This document shows, piece by piece, positions 1-12,500 of a stretch of DNA of 64,000 bases (its first letter is position 1; each line of letters begins with the position of its first letter). The stretch is from Toxorhynchites rutilus septentrionalis (taxonomy: Eukaryota > Arthropoda > Insecta > Diptera > Culicidae), in assembly GCF_029784135.1 (NCBI RefSeq), contig NC_073745.1:280709803-280773802 (forward strand), given 5' to 3'. Below the pieces are notes generated by a model. That model did not search any database. It saw only the letters and a program-made list of their open reading frames with translations, and was not told the DNA's origin. Made by a program: the position numbers and the translations under genes.

Positions 1-148
1 CCGTAACCGGTGGCGTACAGCTGCGAGCAGGTGTCCTTGATGAGTTCCTGCGTTTCGCGGATTTGGCGTTGAACTTGCGGCGCTAGGCGCTGAACAGATA
101 TTGCTGGTGGGAATCGAGGAGTGTCCTGTAGCGGAGCTTGCTGCAATA

Positions 149-179
<31 letters not shown>

Positions 180-323
180 TTGGGCGGCGGAGGAGAGAAG
201 ATTCCCGCTGCCTCCGACGGAGACCACCGATGCGAGTGAGGACGGAACGCTTCCGGAGGCCAGCGAGGATGATACCGACGGGATGCTGGATGAGGGTTGC
301 TGTTGCTGTTGGGTGGCTGAGAG
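1..323 (-). CDS. Partial exon of a poly-Q protein (gene continues left of the window)
   Basis: The minus strand reads open through the whole interval, about 107 codons, with no stop. It begins right after a strong splice acceptor (a T-run ending in TTCGCAG at 324-340). The peptide is Ser/Gln-rich at first, has a run of about 11 Gln (CAA/CAG mixed), and then a compact non-repetitive part with the block QIRETQELIKDTCSQLYATG near the window edge. The mixed Gln codons and clean acceptor argue for a real exon rather than a chance CAG repeat. The upstream exons on the minus strand must lie at higher coordinates, and the donor exon was not found. The other two frames here are shadows: one gives poly-Ser or Cys, the other is a short ORF running past the acceptor. 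The protein was not recognised, and no function is proposed. Confidence 0.72.
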
Positions 324-1086
324 CTGCGAAGAAAAAAAAAGGCAAAAGTGTTAAACTCCTCAACTGTTTCACGTAATTTGCAAAATAACGTAAAATTGTT
401 TAGCTTGGATTTAAAATCCACTGTTATCCTACTGCGTGAACGTGGTTTTCGAACCTGAAATACCTTCAAGCAATATTTGGACCTGTACTAATATTTGTCC
501 TGTGTCAGTGTTTTTGTTTTGGTCAAACCTCAAGACGATGGACAGGGCAAATAAAGTTTACCGCAAAGGATAATGGTGTAAAAATCAAATTCACTGATGC
601 TCACATTGTTGCTTGAATGCATCAATGTTTGCTGTTGTCCCTAGACCACCTCCGTAGACATGTTTGCTTTATTCAGTTGATAAGGCGAAACAAAAAAAAA
701 AAAAGGATGTCATAAAAGCTTTTCTCACTTCGGGAGTGTATATACAACCTGATAGGTATTTTATGGAGATTCTTCCTGTATGGGATCGACATTTACTTCA
801 TGATTAATGAACGAAAACTGTTTTCATGTGTCCTTTTCTTGTCTGTTCCACGTCGCCGAGCTGCTATCGTATTCTTATTCCTATTCGAAGCTGGATTGTA
901 ATTCCGCCGCTAATTGCTTAGTTATTTATGATTGACATCAATCAATTTAACTGATAGATGATGTTTTGGATTCATACTAAGCTATTTAAAGTGGACGTGT
1001 TAACGTGTTTGTAAAGGTATAAAATTCAACAACTGAAACTCTCCCTGACTTGACCAAAGTTGAAAGCATGTGAAATCAAATGAGAG
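324..1086. other. Intron of the minus-strand poly-Q gene; nothing recognised
   Basis: This AT-rich stretch begins with the splice acceptor and polypyrimidine tract of the poly-Q exon on the minus strand. No coding, RNA or repeat signature was seen apart from an A-run near 690-705. Confidence 0.5.
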
Positions 1087-4000
1087 TCCGCACACGGGGC
1101 AACCAGTTGACAAGGTTGACTCAAGCTTTGGGAAGCAACCAGCAACCTCATTGCCGCTGCCTGTGTAAAACTTTATCAATTAAAAGATGTGCTTACAAGA
1201 GGTAAAATATGGTCCATGAACCGAATCATATGTATAAGCAAATAGAAATGTGTGCTCGTTACCCAACAAACAATATTTACCTTTTATTAAACTAGTCAGT
1301 TGAATAATGGTCGAACAATAGTATTGAGTGATTAATAAGACGATATGCTGAACTATTCGTCGTATAAGAGCTTATTTAGACCAAATTGAAGCTTTTGTTC
1401 AACGGTCGATGTCAATGTCGATGTAAAATGCCAGAGAAACGATTTGAAAACGTTTATTCTACAGCAGAACAGTACATGACGGACTAACAAAATGAACATT
1501 TGCTGTCAGTGTTTTTAAGCTCATGTTCGACTGCTTGGAATTACATTTTCAAGTGTTCTAACGGAGCAAATGGTTTGATGGAGGATCATCGATGCAGAGG
1601 TCGTAAGCTTGAATCTTGGCCATTTTAAATTTTTTCTCGAAAGTTCATCAGAAACTCAACAAGTTTTATCTAGTAGCTGTAAAAGACTCTAACAAGCGTC
1701 TGTCAAGGTGCTAAAAACTTATTCTATTTAAAGAAATTTAGTAGAAGAAAATAATGCAGTCAGGCAAAGATCTTCTTCGATATCGCAGTCTGAGCAGAGT
1801 TAATCGAATCAGAATATGGTCGAAAAAAGTTTTCTAATTGATTTCAAACTGCATTTAACGAACAATATTGACTATAGCTTAATAATTTCTGCTAATTAGC
1901 TTGAAAAGAGGATTTCATGACAATTATTTCAGACATTATTAAGCATAGAGCTGAATAAAACAATCATAAAAACGTCACACTGATGGGGAATTGTTAGTTG
2001 GGTATGCATTTGTGTTTAACAGTATTTTCGTATTGATGATGACAGATGCTATCCCGGGTATAAAATTATAAATCAGTAGTGTTATACAAATTTTATTGAA
2101 TTTATGGTTGACATTATACTAAGCCGATCGTCCTCATAATGTAGGGTATACTAAATGTATTTTGTTCCAAAAAAATTAAACCTTTATTCGAACTATTTGG
2201 TCGTCATAAAGGAACATTCTGGTGTTTGAATTTACCTTTAAGTATTTGAATTTGATATGGTCGGTGTTAAGTCAGAGGGGACCAAGTCGCAAAATTGAAA
2301 ATTTCGAGTTATTGATTACATTTGGTTAAGCATTATGTAAACTACATACTACATTTATCAGATTTGGAAAATCTCACATACAGCAGGAATAACGAATCGA
2401 AATTATTATGATTGATCAACGAAAACCTCTTATAGTATGCAGTCAGAGCGGACCATGTATCATTTACCATGGCGAAATGGCTCTATATCAAGTGCAGACA
2501 GAGTGGACCATGTATCAATAATTTGTATATTGAATTTAAACAATTTTCAGGCGCCGAATTCAAACCAACAAAACTTTTTCTTGAAGCTAACAGGTACCTT
2601 GTTGAAATGTGCTTGAACCCGTTAGTGTAAAATATACACATTCTGAGTATAAAAATGCTGGTCTTCGGTGTGAATGATCGCAAAATGTGTTATTTCAGAG
2701 TGCGGTTCAGACTCTAGCGATGACAATGATATGAATTTGGCGATTCTATCAAGGAATACTGCCTAAGATGATTGAAACTTTCACTTTTTTTCACTTAAGT
2801 TCTTTTTATTTCTTAATTTGGTTTACATTATAATATAATACTACATTTCAAGTGATAAACCTAGGGTTCTACATCTTTAAGTTGGATGATGATTGAAAAT
2901 GGGAAGCATATGCTTTATAATGCAAGCCGTGCAATCATATTCATGCTTGTAGCAGAACGCAGAGACTATTATGCTGAACGCAACCAAATTTTTACGCAGT
3001 CCTTCTCACTCCAATTTTCATAACACAATGGTACACTTCGACTCACAACTGTTATTTGATTGAGAAATATTTCAAAATTGTTCAGTCATAGTGAACCAAA
3101 TCATAAAAATGCTTCATTTGATTCGGTCACAGAGGACCATGTACGTATAGGCAGCCAAATAACTGCCTTTTTTGGCGCGACACTTGATTTTTTTTTACAA
3201 TTATCATACGTCAAAGGATTGCCAGAGAGTAGCTAACATTTCTGAGAACAATATTGAACGAAAAAATAAAATGGGTTGAAAATTGCAGAGCACTGAACTA
3301 CAAGTTCATTTTTCTCGAAATCATAAAAATGTCACATGGTCCGCTCTGACTTAACACCGACCATATATACCTGAAGAATTTTCGAAAGAGAAATTCAAAA
3401 CATACATTTTTAGCCTACACATATTAACTTTTGCGGTAGTAATAAATTTTAATATGGGTATCGTACTGGTCGGAATGAATTTCCCTTGAAGGAGCAGTGA
3501 AGCATAACATGTAAGATTATGAAAGATAAACAATTTTTTTTGTAAACTTCAGATTTGTATTAACTGTACAGTGTCTTTTAATCTGATGTTCTTATGTGAA
3601 AATTTTGCTATAACATCAATTAATTTTGAGTGATTTATACATGAAAATGCAAAAAAAATGTTTCTAAAGAGTCACACACTTTTCGTGACGCGACAACTAC
3701 TTCTTGAGACAGTTCATACTACGCTATTTGTGGACCGATCTTAAACAAATGTTGTGGTTTGTTGACCCCCATTGTTTGCTAAGAGAAATCCGAGCATAAG
3801 AATGTTTGAATTTAAGTTCATCTGATAAACTAAAGAAATGCTCTACTTTTGTGAATTAACAACGCTTCAAAATACCTGTTTTGCAAATGCTTGTTTCTCA
3901 TAAATTACAAAATTAAACCTAGGTCCTTGAACCTTCTTTGGTGTATTACCACAAGGAATGGGTCGATTCACTATAGCAGTTAACTTATATATTCCATTTG

Positions 4001-4817
4001 TGAAAACATGTGAAATTATTTAATTTTAATTTTTATTTTTAATACATATGCTATACATTGTGAAACCGTGTAAACAGATTAAGCAACAAGAAAAACATCG
4101 GGCTGTTGTGCTATTAATAACACAACAATGATCAGATGAACTGTCTCCGCTGTCCGGTCTGCTGAACAATGGGAGAACAGAAGGAATACTTTTTCGCCTA
4201 AATAGCTACTACTGTGTAAGTTACAGTCTTTTACAGCTAAAATGCTAATGAGCCTAAATAATCAAACAAATGGGGAAGAAAATCCTCGATAACAAACGTA
4301 TAGTGTAGGCATTTGTGGCGACATTAGTGTTTATAAGACAAACAAGATTGACAGGCCCGAAGGCAGTTTTCAATTGTTAAAATTTGGATGAACATTTTAC
4401 TTGGTATTATTTAATAACTTTAAACACGTGGCGCTGACCCTAACTCTTTTTCTTTATTTTTCATGATATCTCCACAAAAATTTATTATTATTATATATAA
4501 TTATCTTTAAACACCATTTCCGTTTAACATTGTTTCACCACTAGTAAAAAAAATGAGATTCTTAATTACACAGAATCCACATTTGATACGAAGTAGTTAT
4601 TTTTTATTTTGAAAGTGTATTCATTCCACATGAAAATCTATTGTCTTTGTCGTTGCACAAAAGTTCTAGAGTCTGCGATATGAAGATAACAATCAAAATT
4701 TAACAATACCGGTCAGTTTCGAGTTGCTTCGTGTGCGGATCGAAGTTGAGCTCAAGTTTGACAGCAGAGGTAAAGGCAAGTTGAGGTTGAGTTTCAGTTG
4801 ACCCGTGTGCGGACAGT
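1087..4817. repeat. Possible large element bounded by inverted ends
   Basis: The left end reads GTCCGCACACGGGGCAAC and the right end is its near-perfect inverse (18-bp motif, one mismatch). A third copy of the motif core lies at about 4727-4745. No target-site duplication and no transposase were found, so this may be chance clustering of a short repeat. A separate, better supported foldback element lies inside at 2259-3362. The remainder (3363-4680) shows no genes. Confidence 0.3.
2259..3362. mobile_element. Foldback MITE, about 1.1 kb
   Basis: The ends are inverted copies of GGTCGGTGTTAAGTCAGAG followed by a GGACCA block. They are flanked on both sides by ATAT, a possible target duplication. 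Inside, the motif GTCAGAG/GACAGAG + GGACCATGTA recurs near 2443, 2495 and 3126. There is no coding capacity. Related sub-motifs (CAGAGTGGACCAAGTA) appear at about 32815 and 33640, so this is a repeated family. The superfamily is uncertain. Confidence 0.65.
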
Positions 4818-4964
4818 CTAACTCACTTGATTCGAATCCCATAGAAACCTTTCCATTTCGAAACACAACCTGATTGTTTCGAACACTCTCTGAAGCCTGG
4901 GGAGAAAATCCGAACGCACCAATTGACTATTTATTTGAATCCATGCCCCGAGGATTCACCACTG

Positions 4965-7556
4965 CACAATGGTCCAGGAGATGCATTCAAGTGGGAATTA
5001 GCATTTAGAGCTCGACAGTTATTCTCTATACAAAAACTGTCTTCGACAAAGTTGTTACATATGATAAAGCGCTCATTTTTATGTTATAAAAAAAGGTGAC
5101 CAAATTTGTAGATGAAAGAAAAAAAAAGCTTTTTTATATTTATATATAGAACTCGACAATATTGTAGTTCCAGTTATTTGAGACATCTTTGCAGAACAAA
5201 GTTTTTTTTCTATCTCTTCAAATAACCGATATAGCGCTTTTTTCTAAGTTGCGTTAGGGTCACCATGAAAAAAAAATTGTTTGCTCTAACTTTTATATAT
5301 CAAATTTTACATCAAAACTGTCTTCGAAAGACTATTAGAGCTTACTAATAAAAACATTTTACGATGCAGAACTTGTCAATATCTCAACTTCACTCAAAGC
5401 TATTGATATTTCTTCCCAAAAAATACGCTCTCTGCAATTGTTCCTCATTTTTTCTGGGGCAAACATAAACAAAGTTTATTGGTGGCATTTGAAAGAGCAT
5501 ACCAAGCCATCAATAACTTTGAGTACGATTAGGATATTGACAAGTTCTGCATCGCAAAAGGTTGGTCTTGATAAGCTCTAAAAGTCGTACAACATTTTCG
5601 AACTATGTTTATCTCTATCTATGAACATAAGAAAGTTAGATTTTTTATTCCATCAACAATTTTGGTCACCCTATTTTTGATAACATAAAAATGAGCGCTC
5701 TATCGAATGTAACAACTTTGTGGAAGACAGTTTTTGTCTAAAGAATAAATATCTCTCACAAAGTTGTTTTTCAATTAAGTTGCATTACGGGAATCATGAA
5801 AAAACGGTTTTTTTTACTCTAACTTTTATATTCAAATTTCTACATCAAAATTGTCTTCGTACCATTTTGAGAGCTTATCAATACCAACATTTTGCAATGC
5901 AAAATTTGTCAATATATTAATCTTGCTCAAAGTTATTGATGGGTTTTCTCCCAAAAACTCATGACTTCAATTTTAATTTACTGAAGTACAAAAAAACATA
6001 TCTTCAAAATCACATATTATATACATATTGTTCTTTCAAATTCCGTCAACAAACACTTTTTATGTTTGCCCCAGAAAGAATGGCAAGCAATCGAAAAGAG
6101 TGTATTTTTTGGGAAGAAATATCAATAATTTTAAGTGAAGTTGAGATATTGACAAGTTCTGTGTCACAAAATGTTTGTATTTGTATATTCTAAAAGTCTT
6201 TCGTAGACAGTTTGTGTGTAGAATATGGAATACAAAAGTTAGAACAAAAAAAACATTTTTTTTCATGGTGACCCTAACGCAACCTAGAAGAAGCGCTATA
6301 TCGGTTATTTGAAGGGATAGAAAAAAAATTGTGTTCTACAAAGATGTCTCTAATAACTGGGACTACAACATTCTCGAACTATGTTTACCTCTATTTATAC
6401 AGCCATTCCATGCCAAACCGATATAGTGGTTCTCACATATCACAAAGTGGTAGTTTTGTTCTTTATCGAAAAACATTATACCCGTATATTTTTATTTTTT
6501 TAGAAGGGTTACCATTTCTATTTTAGGGTTGTCCAAAATATCAAATTTTTCTTCTTTTTTCCAAAAATGACTTTTTTCAAAAATTCATAACTATTGAACT
6601 ACTAGACCGATTCAGATGATCGACATATCAAACTGAAGCCAATCACCTGGTCTTTCTTGAAAAAATACTACACCTGCAGATATTTCGAATTCTAATTTCG
6701 AATTATTGTTTTCATAGTCTCGGGACCAAGGACATTTTTTATATTTTTTTCTGAAAAGCTGAGGATTTTTCACATAACATACGTTGAAACCATAGAAGCG
6801 TTTTTTTTTCGTTTTTGTAAAAAACCTCAGCTTTCAAGATAAAAAAGGTAAACAAATATAGCATCCTTGTTTTCGAAGCCATGTAAACTATAACAAACTA
6901 AAATACAATCAATAATTATGAAATCAAAATCAATTTTTGTTTAATATATTAAAAAACGAAAAAAACGTCTCTCTGGTTTCGACATATGGTATGTGAAAAA
7001 TCCTTTCCAGAAAAAATATAAAAAAATATAGCGCCTCTGGTCCCGAGACTATAAAAACAATAAAAAAATAATACAATCAATAATAACGAGAGTAGAATTC
7101 GAATTCTTCGCATGTATAGTATATGATTGGCTTCATATATGTCGATCATCTGAATCGTTTAGAAGTTCAAAAGTTATGAATTTTTGAAAAAAGTCATTTT
7201 TGGAAAAAAAAAAAAGAGGAAAAAGTTGATTTTTCGGACAACCCTTAAAATGGAAATGGTCACCCTACTGAAAAAAAAATAAAAAAATACGGGTCTAATA
7301 TTTGAGATAAGGAACAAAAGAACCACTTTTCACGAAAATCTGAAAACCACTATATGGCATGGAATGCCTTAATAAAGATAAGAAAGTGATATTTTTTATT
7401 CAATCGAAAATTTTGGTCACCCTATTTTCGACAACATGAAAATGAGCGCTCTATCACATGTAACAACTTTGTCGAAGACAGTTTTTGTCTAGAGAATAAC
7501 TGCCGAGCTCTAAATTCTAATTTCCACTTAAAAGCATCTCCTGGATCATACACTGT
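4965..7556. mobile_element. Composite foldback repeat with long inverted ends
   Basis: The left end (4965-5095, starting at ACAATGGTCCAGGAGATGC) and the right end (about 7425-7556) are inverted copies over about 120 bp, including the block CTGTCTTCGACAAAGTTGTT. Between them are several further direct and inverted copies of the same modules: 5210-5480 against 5770-5990 direct, 6050-6330 inverted, and an internal inverted end at 5620-5760. The arrangement suggests several related elements fused or inserted into one another. All ORFs here are short repeat shadows. A partial copy lies at 10465-11235. Confidence 0.65.
6403..7370. mobile_element. Foldback element nested inside the composite repeat
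   Basis: This segment is a palindrome on its own centre (about 6887), off the centre of the outer repeat. Its left end is ATTCCATGCCAAACCGATAT and its right end the inverse, and the arms match over several hundred bases. The off-centre symmetry shows that it inserted into the outer repeat. Arms of another copy are found at about 26495-27080 and 30275-30473. Confidence 0.55.
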
Positions 7557-8400
7557 ACACTGTAGTAGAAAATAGAGTCTACCCAAAAAATACTAAAAGA
7601 CGCTGTACCAAATAAAATAATTTGATCTTGAAAATAAGATTTTAATCGCCAGCATAAATATTACCTTTTTTCTCAAAATTAAGATTTTTGAAAAAAAAAT
7701 CGGAGATGTTTGCATCCTTCGCAAAATTGCTCGGGAGCGTTTATATTTGGCCAATAATCAACTAAGTTTGTCGAGGGGTAAGTTTCGCGCACTGCCAATT
7801 TGCGATGAAAACGGTCGAAGGTTTTTTTTTATTTTTCGAAAAATAGGAACATTCGCATTGAACACTATTCTACTGCGGGTATTATCAGTTTTCCCACGGG
7901 AACGATGGTTGAAAATATCAACGCAAAATATAAGGGTATGGTAGGTTAATCAGTGTGGTGCCCCTTCTTTCACCGAAGATTGTGATCGTTTAATTACTCT
8001 CACGAGAAGAGAATATTGCGTACACAGAAACAGACTGCGGGCTTCAGAAGATGTTTACGTGTGTTTACTTTTCCTGGGATTAAGATCCTTCGGCTAGGTG
8101 GATTCCATTTGATGAGACTTTCCGATGTGGGCAGTTCAAGTACTTATTCATTGGCTTCCAATTATGGCGAGAGATTTGTTCAACTGCAGCATCGATCCTT
8201 GAATTAGTCCCAGCGGCATAATTTCTGCTACGCTCTCGGAAATTACCTCACGTTGTCGTGTCATATGTCTAATTGCAGCTATTGCATCTGTCACGAAGCG
8301 GAAATGAGTTAAACTCTTCCCACTCCAGATTGCACCGCTACCCATCTTAACCGCCGGTAGGAACAATATGGAAAGCAAAATTGTTTACTGCCAGCATTAA
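7557..8400. other. No feature recognised
   Basis: AT-rich flank of the foldback composite grading into more balanced base composition after about 8000. No convincing ORF, repeat or RNA gene was seen. Confidence 0.4.
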
Positions 8401-9441
8401 CTTTCCGAACTGCACTCAACATTTTGTCCCCTTTCTAAAACACACACAATATATGTATCAAAGCAGCTGTGATGCAGGGAATGCATTGGCCAGCCCAGAA
8501 TTCCCTAATTTCTTTTCACCCGAGCTATATTATCGTTATCTGTTCACTTGCAGACTTCGAAGTTTCCTTTTGATGAGATCATTCACAAAAATTTACACAT
8601 GCCTCTTTCGCTGCGTTTCCTTTCGCTCGGCAAATCCATATGCGAGAAGATCTAATTGTAGCAACATGAGCCTCGCAGTGCAAGCGCCTATCGAAGCCCG
8701 AATCGCTCAGGTAAGTGGCGTAGATAAGCCAGTTGCCCGACAAAATGTGTATCTGGCGAGAAAATACCAGACGACAGTAATAAAAAAATCCCAATTTGAT
8801 ATCTCCCTTTTCTTTATTCTCTCTTCTACCCATTAAGATCATTTTGCGCTTTGGTCCTGCGGAATCGATTTATTTGTGTTTTACTCTGTGTTAAACCAAT
8901 TCTATTGCATGCGTGGGTTGAGTGGGAACGAGCCGTGTGTGTGGTGTAAACCGTTTTGCGCCCCTGCACGAGCCACGGCTTCGGACAGCATCGGCATCGG
9001 ATGAAAAGGCGGAACAAGCAGCAGCAGCAGCAGCAGCATAGAAATGGGATGGAGAAAAAGGTGCTCTCGAATGGGTAGCACTGCAAGGCGGTGCGATGCA
9101 CATCCTCGTCAACCTCATCATCACCAGTGGCATCAGTGGTATTGCCATGCGACTAGGAAGGGGCCACCACAAACAGCTGCGAGATGTCAGGACTTTCCCC
9201 CTTGTCCCTTTTCCTTGTACCTCTTCCACACGCACACACTTCCTCCTTGCTTGCGATCGATTCCGTGTTTGGGTGTTGTGTTTATACGCAGGTGAGAGAT
9301 CCAGCCAACCTCCGAGACGGACTGAAGCGATGCTGAACAGTTAGTCTTGCTCAATCACTGACCACGGAAGGATCTCTTGAGTAGCTTTTGCTTCCTAGTT
9401 TGTATTTTGTTGCGATCAAATCAGAAAACCGTTATACAAGG
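8401..9441 (+). promoter_or_regulatory. Upstream region and likely 5' UTR of gene A
   Basis: Base composition is less AT-rich than the surrounding repeats. It contains a consensus splice donor (CAG|GTAAGT at 8708-8716), an acceptor-like site ending at about 9291, a short CAG run (9018-9038) and an initiator-like AACAGTTAGTC near 9336. A noncoding 5' exon spliced to the start-codon exon is plausible but unproven. ORFs on either strand here have no protein-like features. Confidence 0.3.
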
Positions 9442-9583
9442 ATGGGTTGCTGTTTGGATATTAAGTTCCACGGGTACTTCATCGGGGCACTGGCTGGTCT
9501 GTTGGAGCTCATTTCTTTGGCCATCTCCTGCTACGCGCTGTTGTGCTATAGTGACTCTAGTGATTCGGAGCTGCCGGTGGATT
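9442..9583 (+). CDS. Gene A exon 1
   Basis: Encodes residues 1-47 and the first base of codon 48: the MGCC N-terminus, KFHGYFI, TM1 and the acidic loop. The donor is ATT|GTAAGC. Confidence 0.85.
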
Positions 9584-12500
9584 GTAAGCGACCGGAAGTG
9601 TGTGGGACCTAAGTATTGTTTCGTTACAATTTTAACTACTTTTCAGTGCAAGATTTGGTGAGCAGTTCTATCGTGGATTACGCTGGAGATGCCTTCATCC
9701 TGATTGCCGTCACGTTACTAATATACGGGATCTACAAGGTAAGTGATCATCACCTGACAGACACGACATCGAATGGGAAATTTCACACAACGACTGCCAA
9801 TAATGGGTAATCCCACCTAGGACCACTTGTAATCCCTTAAGCAAAACAAATTTGTTTTTGTTCGGTGACGTGTACCTGGTTAAATCGCTAGGGCAATCCT
9901 TCCTTTTGTTTTGCTCTATGATTTTACGACGTGTGATCATTGTCGGTAAGTCCCCAAAATACCTGTATAAAAAAATCATTTGAGAGAATTGGGACAATTC
10001 AGGTGATGGGATTTCCGTATGGGTATTATCAATGAAAACAGTTGACTTTTTTCCTTGTGTCTCCTGCGGATTTGGGTCACTTATATGTGACGGTTGATTG
10101 AGCATGGGAAGCCCAATTTGGGTTGATTGTGTCGACGATCATTGGAGCGCATGTGGCCCATACCGAATGTATGCACTTGACATTTATTATTTTACCTTGA
10201 ACGAATTCGTGAAATGTGGTTTTAGCATTTCCCTCAGCACTACGATGCGTAAAAATTGCATGATTAAGTTGATTCGTTTTGTTTATGTTTCGTTTCAAAA
10301 ACGTTAATCTTTTTGGATCCACATGGAATTGAACTCCTAGATTCCAAATGCATTAAAATTATGCAAAATGATGGCATTCAAATATGAATTTATCTGAAAC
10401 AGTTTCCTTTTAGCTATAAACTGCTCACTATTATAATTTGCTTCTGAATTTCAAATTTTAACAATGCACAATGGTCCAGGAGTTGCATTTAAGTGGAAAT
10501 TAGCGTTTAGAGCTCGACAGTTATTCTCTAGACAAAGACTGTCTTCGACAAAGTTGTTACATATAATAGGACGCTTCTTTCCATGCCGTCAAAAATAAGG
10601 TAACCAAACTTTTCGATGAAATAAAAAATCTAACTTTTTTTATCTTTATAGATAGAGGTAAATACAGTTTGACAATGTTGTAGCCTCAGTTATTTTAAGC
10701 AACTTTGTAGAACGAAGTTTTATTCTACCTTTTGAAATATCAGATATAGCACTTTTTATTCTATGTTTCATTAGGGTGACCATGAAAGAGTGGTTTTTTT
10801 TTCTCTTGTATATTTCAAATCCTACATCAAAATTGTCTTCGAACGATTTTTAGAGCTTATCAAGATCAACATTTTGCGAAGCAAAACTTGTCAATATATC
10901 AATCCTATTTAAAGTTATTGATGCTTTTTCACCCAAAAACTCATGATTTCAATTTTAATTTACTCAAATACAAAAAAATAACATAGTTTTGTAAATCCCA
11001 CATTATGTAGAGTGAACCATGTTCTTTCAAATAGCGTGAAAAACCTTTTTAATGTTTACCCCAAAAAAATGACAAGTGAATGAAGAGAGTGTTTTTTTTG
11101 GAAAAAAAATATCAATAACTTTGAGTAGAATTGAAATATTGACAAGTTCTGCATAGCAAAATATTTTTTCTTAGTAAGCTCTAAAAGTGTTCTGAAGACA
11201 GTTTGCCTTCAGAATTTGAAATATAATAATTAGAGCAAAAAAAACGGGGGGGGGGGGTGAGTCTGCCATACAAATGAAACACAAATTTCTGAATAACTCG
11301 AAAACTAATCAAGCAAATGGAGCCAAATTTGGCGTGTGAAGGTTTTAGGGGCCACGAAATGTTTATATGGTGAATAGACACTCCTCCCCTCTCTCTAAAG
11401 GGGTGGCTGCCATAAAAATAAAACACAAACTTCTGCATAACTCGTGAAATAATCAAGCAAATAGAGCCAAATTTGGAATGTGAGGGTTTTTGGGTGCGAG
11501 AAATGTTTATATGATGGTATGACACCCTTCCCTCCTCTGGAATGAAAAGGGGTGAAATAAAATTCATACACATATTTCAAACAAACATATTCCAACCAAA
11601 CATGACAATTGAAAATTTCCGGAAAACTCTGAAAAAAAATGGAAAAGTTCGAAAAATCACATCCACGGAGACCTGATCCGGAAAATATATGGGTTACGTC
11701 AATGATGTAATATAGTCTTGAATTCATCGCCATTACAAATAATCTAGTTTAGGAAAACCATGAAGTTTGATACCCACAATGTGTTGTTTTGGGTTCTGAA
11801 ATTTATGGCCCCAGAACTTGTTTCCGCCATATGTTCGGAATCCGAGGACCGATTCCGATAGAACATTGAAGGGTTCTCAAATGAAACGAAATGAGCTTTC
11901 AAATGAAACTTTTTGCGTCCCATTCAGTTCAGCCGTTTCGGAGAAAATTGTCTGGTTATGAAGAAATTTGTCTTGCATTGTGCTTTTTTTTTTTGTAAAA
12001 TTGATTTTTCTCATATGTTTTAATAGTAATTTTAATTATCTGATTAGTTCTTCAATTCGTAAAGAATCAACTGAATGTGAAATGATATGTTTAGCGTCGA
12101 TTAGTATCGTTTTGATGTAAAACAAAATTTCTATATGAAAACAGTTGAAAGATCTCGTGGAAGATCCAAATGCTACTCTGGATATGCTCATAAAACTTTG
12201 ATCTTCAATAAAAAAGGTTCTACTCATAAACATAATACACAGAAATAAATTCTGATTCTGCAACAAAATTGAATTTCTCATAAAAATCAGGACAAAGGCT
12301 AGATTGTGAAAAATAAATCAGGACGCCTCAAATATATCTCAAGATCAGAACATGTCCTATTAAATCAGGACAGATGGTCACCCTAGCGAAAAGCCGTATA
12401 AGGAATCAATTATTCTAATACAAATTCATACAAATTCAATCAGATCGGTTCCAAATTTGTTTAATATGTAACATCATCATTCAAAATTCATTTTATCTTT

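Noticed and set aside
83..469. Minus-strand ORF of 128 codons overlapping the poly-Q exon
   Set aside because: It runs across the splice acceptor at 324-340 and reads the Gln repeat as Ser. The alternative frame has an acceptor and better protein character.
4965..7556. Reading the many 60-85 codon ORFs here as genes
   Set aside because: They lie on mirrored arms of foldback repeats and are low-complexity Phe/Lys/Ile-rich products of AT-rich DNA.
8381..9344. Several ORFs of 80-150 codons on both strands before gene A
   Set aside because: They overlap one another in different frames, include simple-repeat coding (poly-Cys or poly-Ala from CAG), and show no domains. More likely untranslated or promoter sequence.
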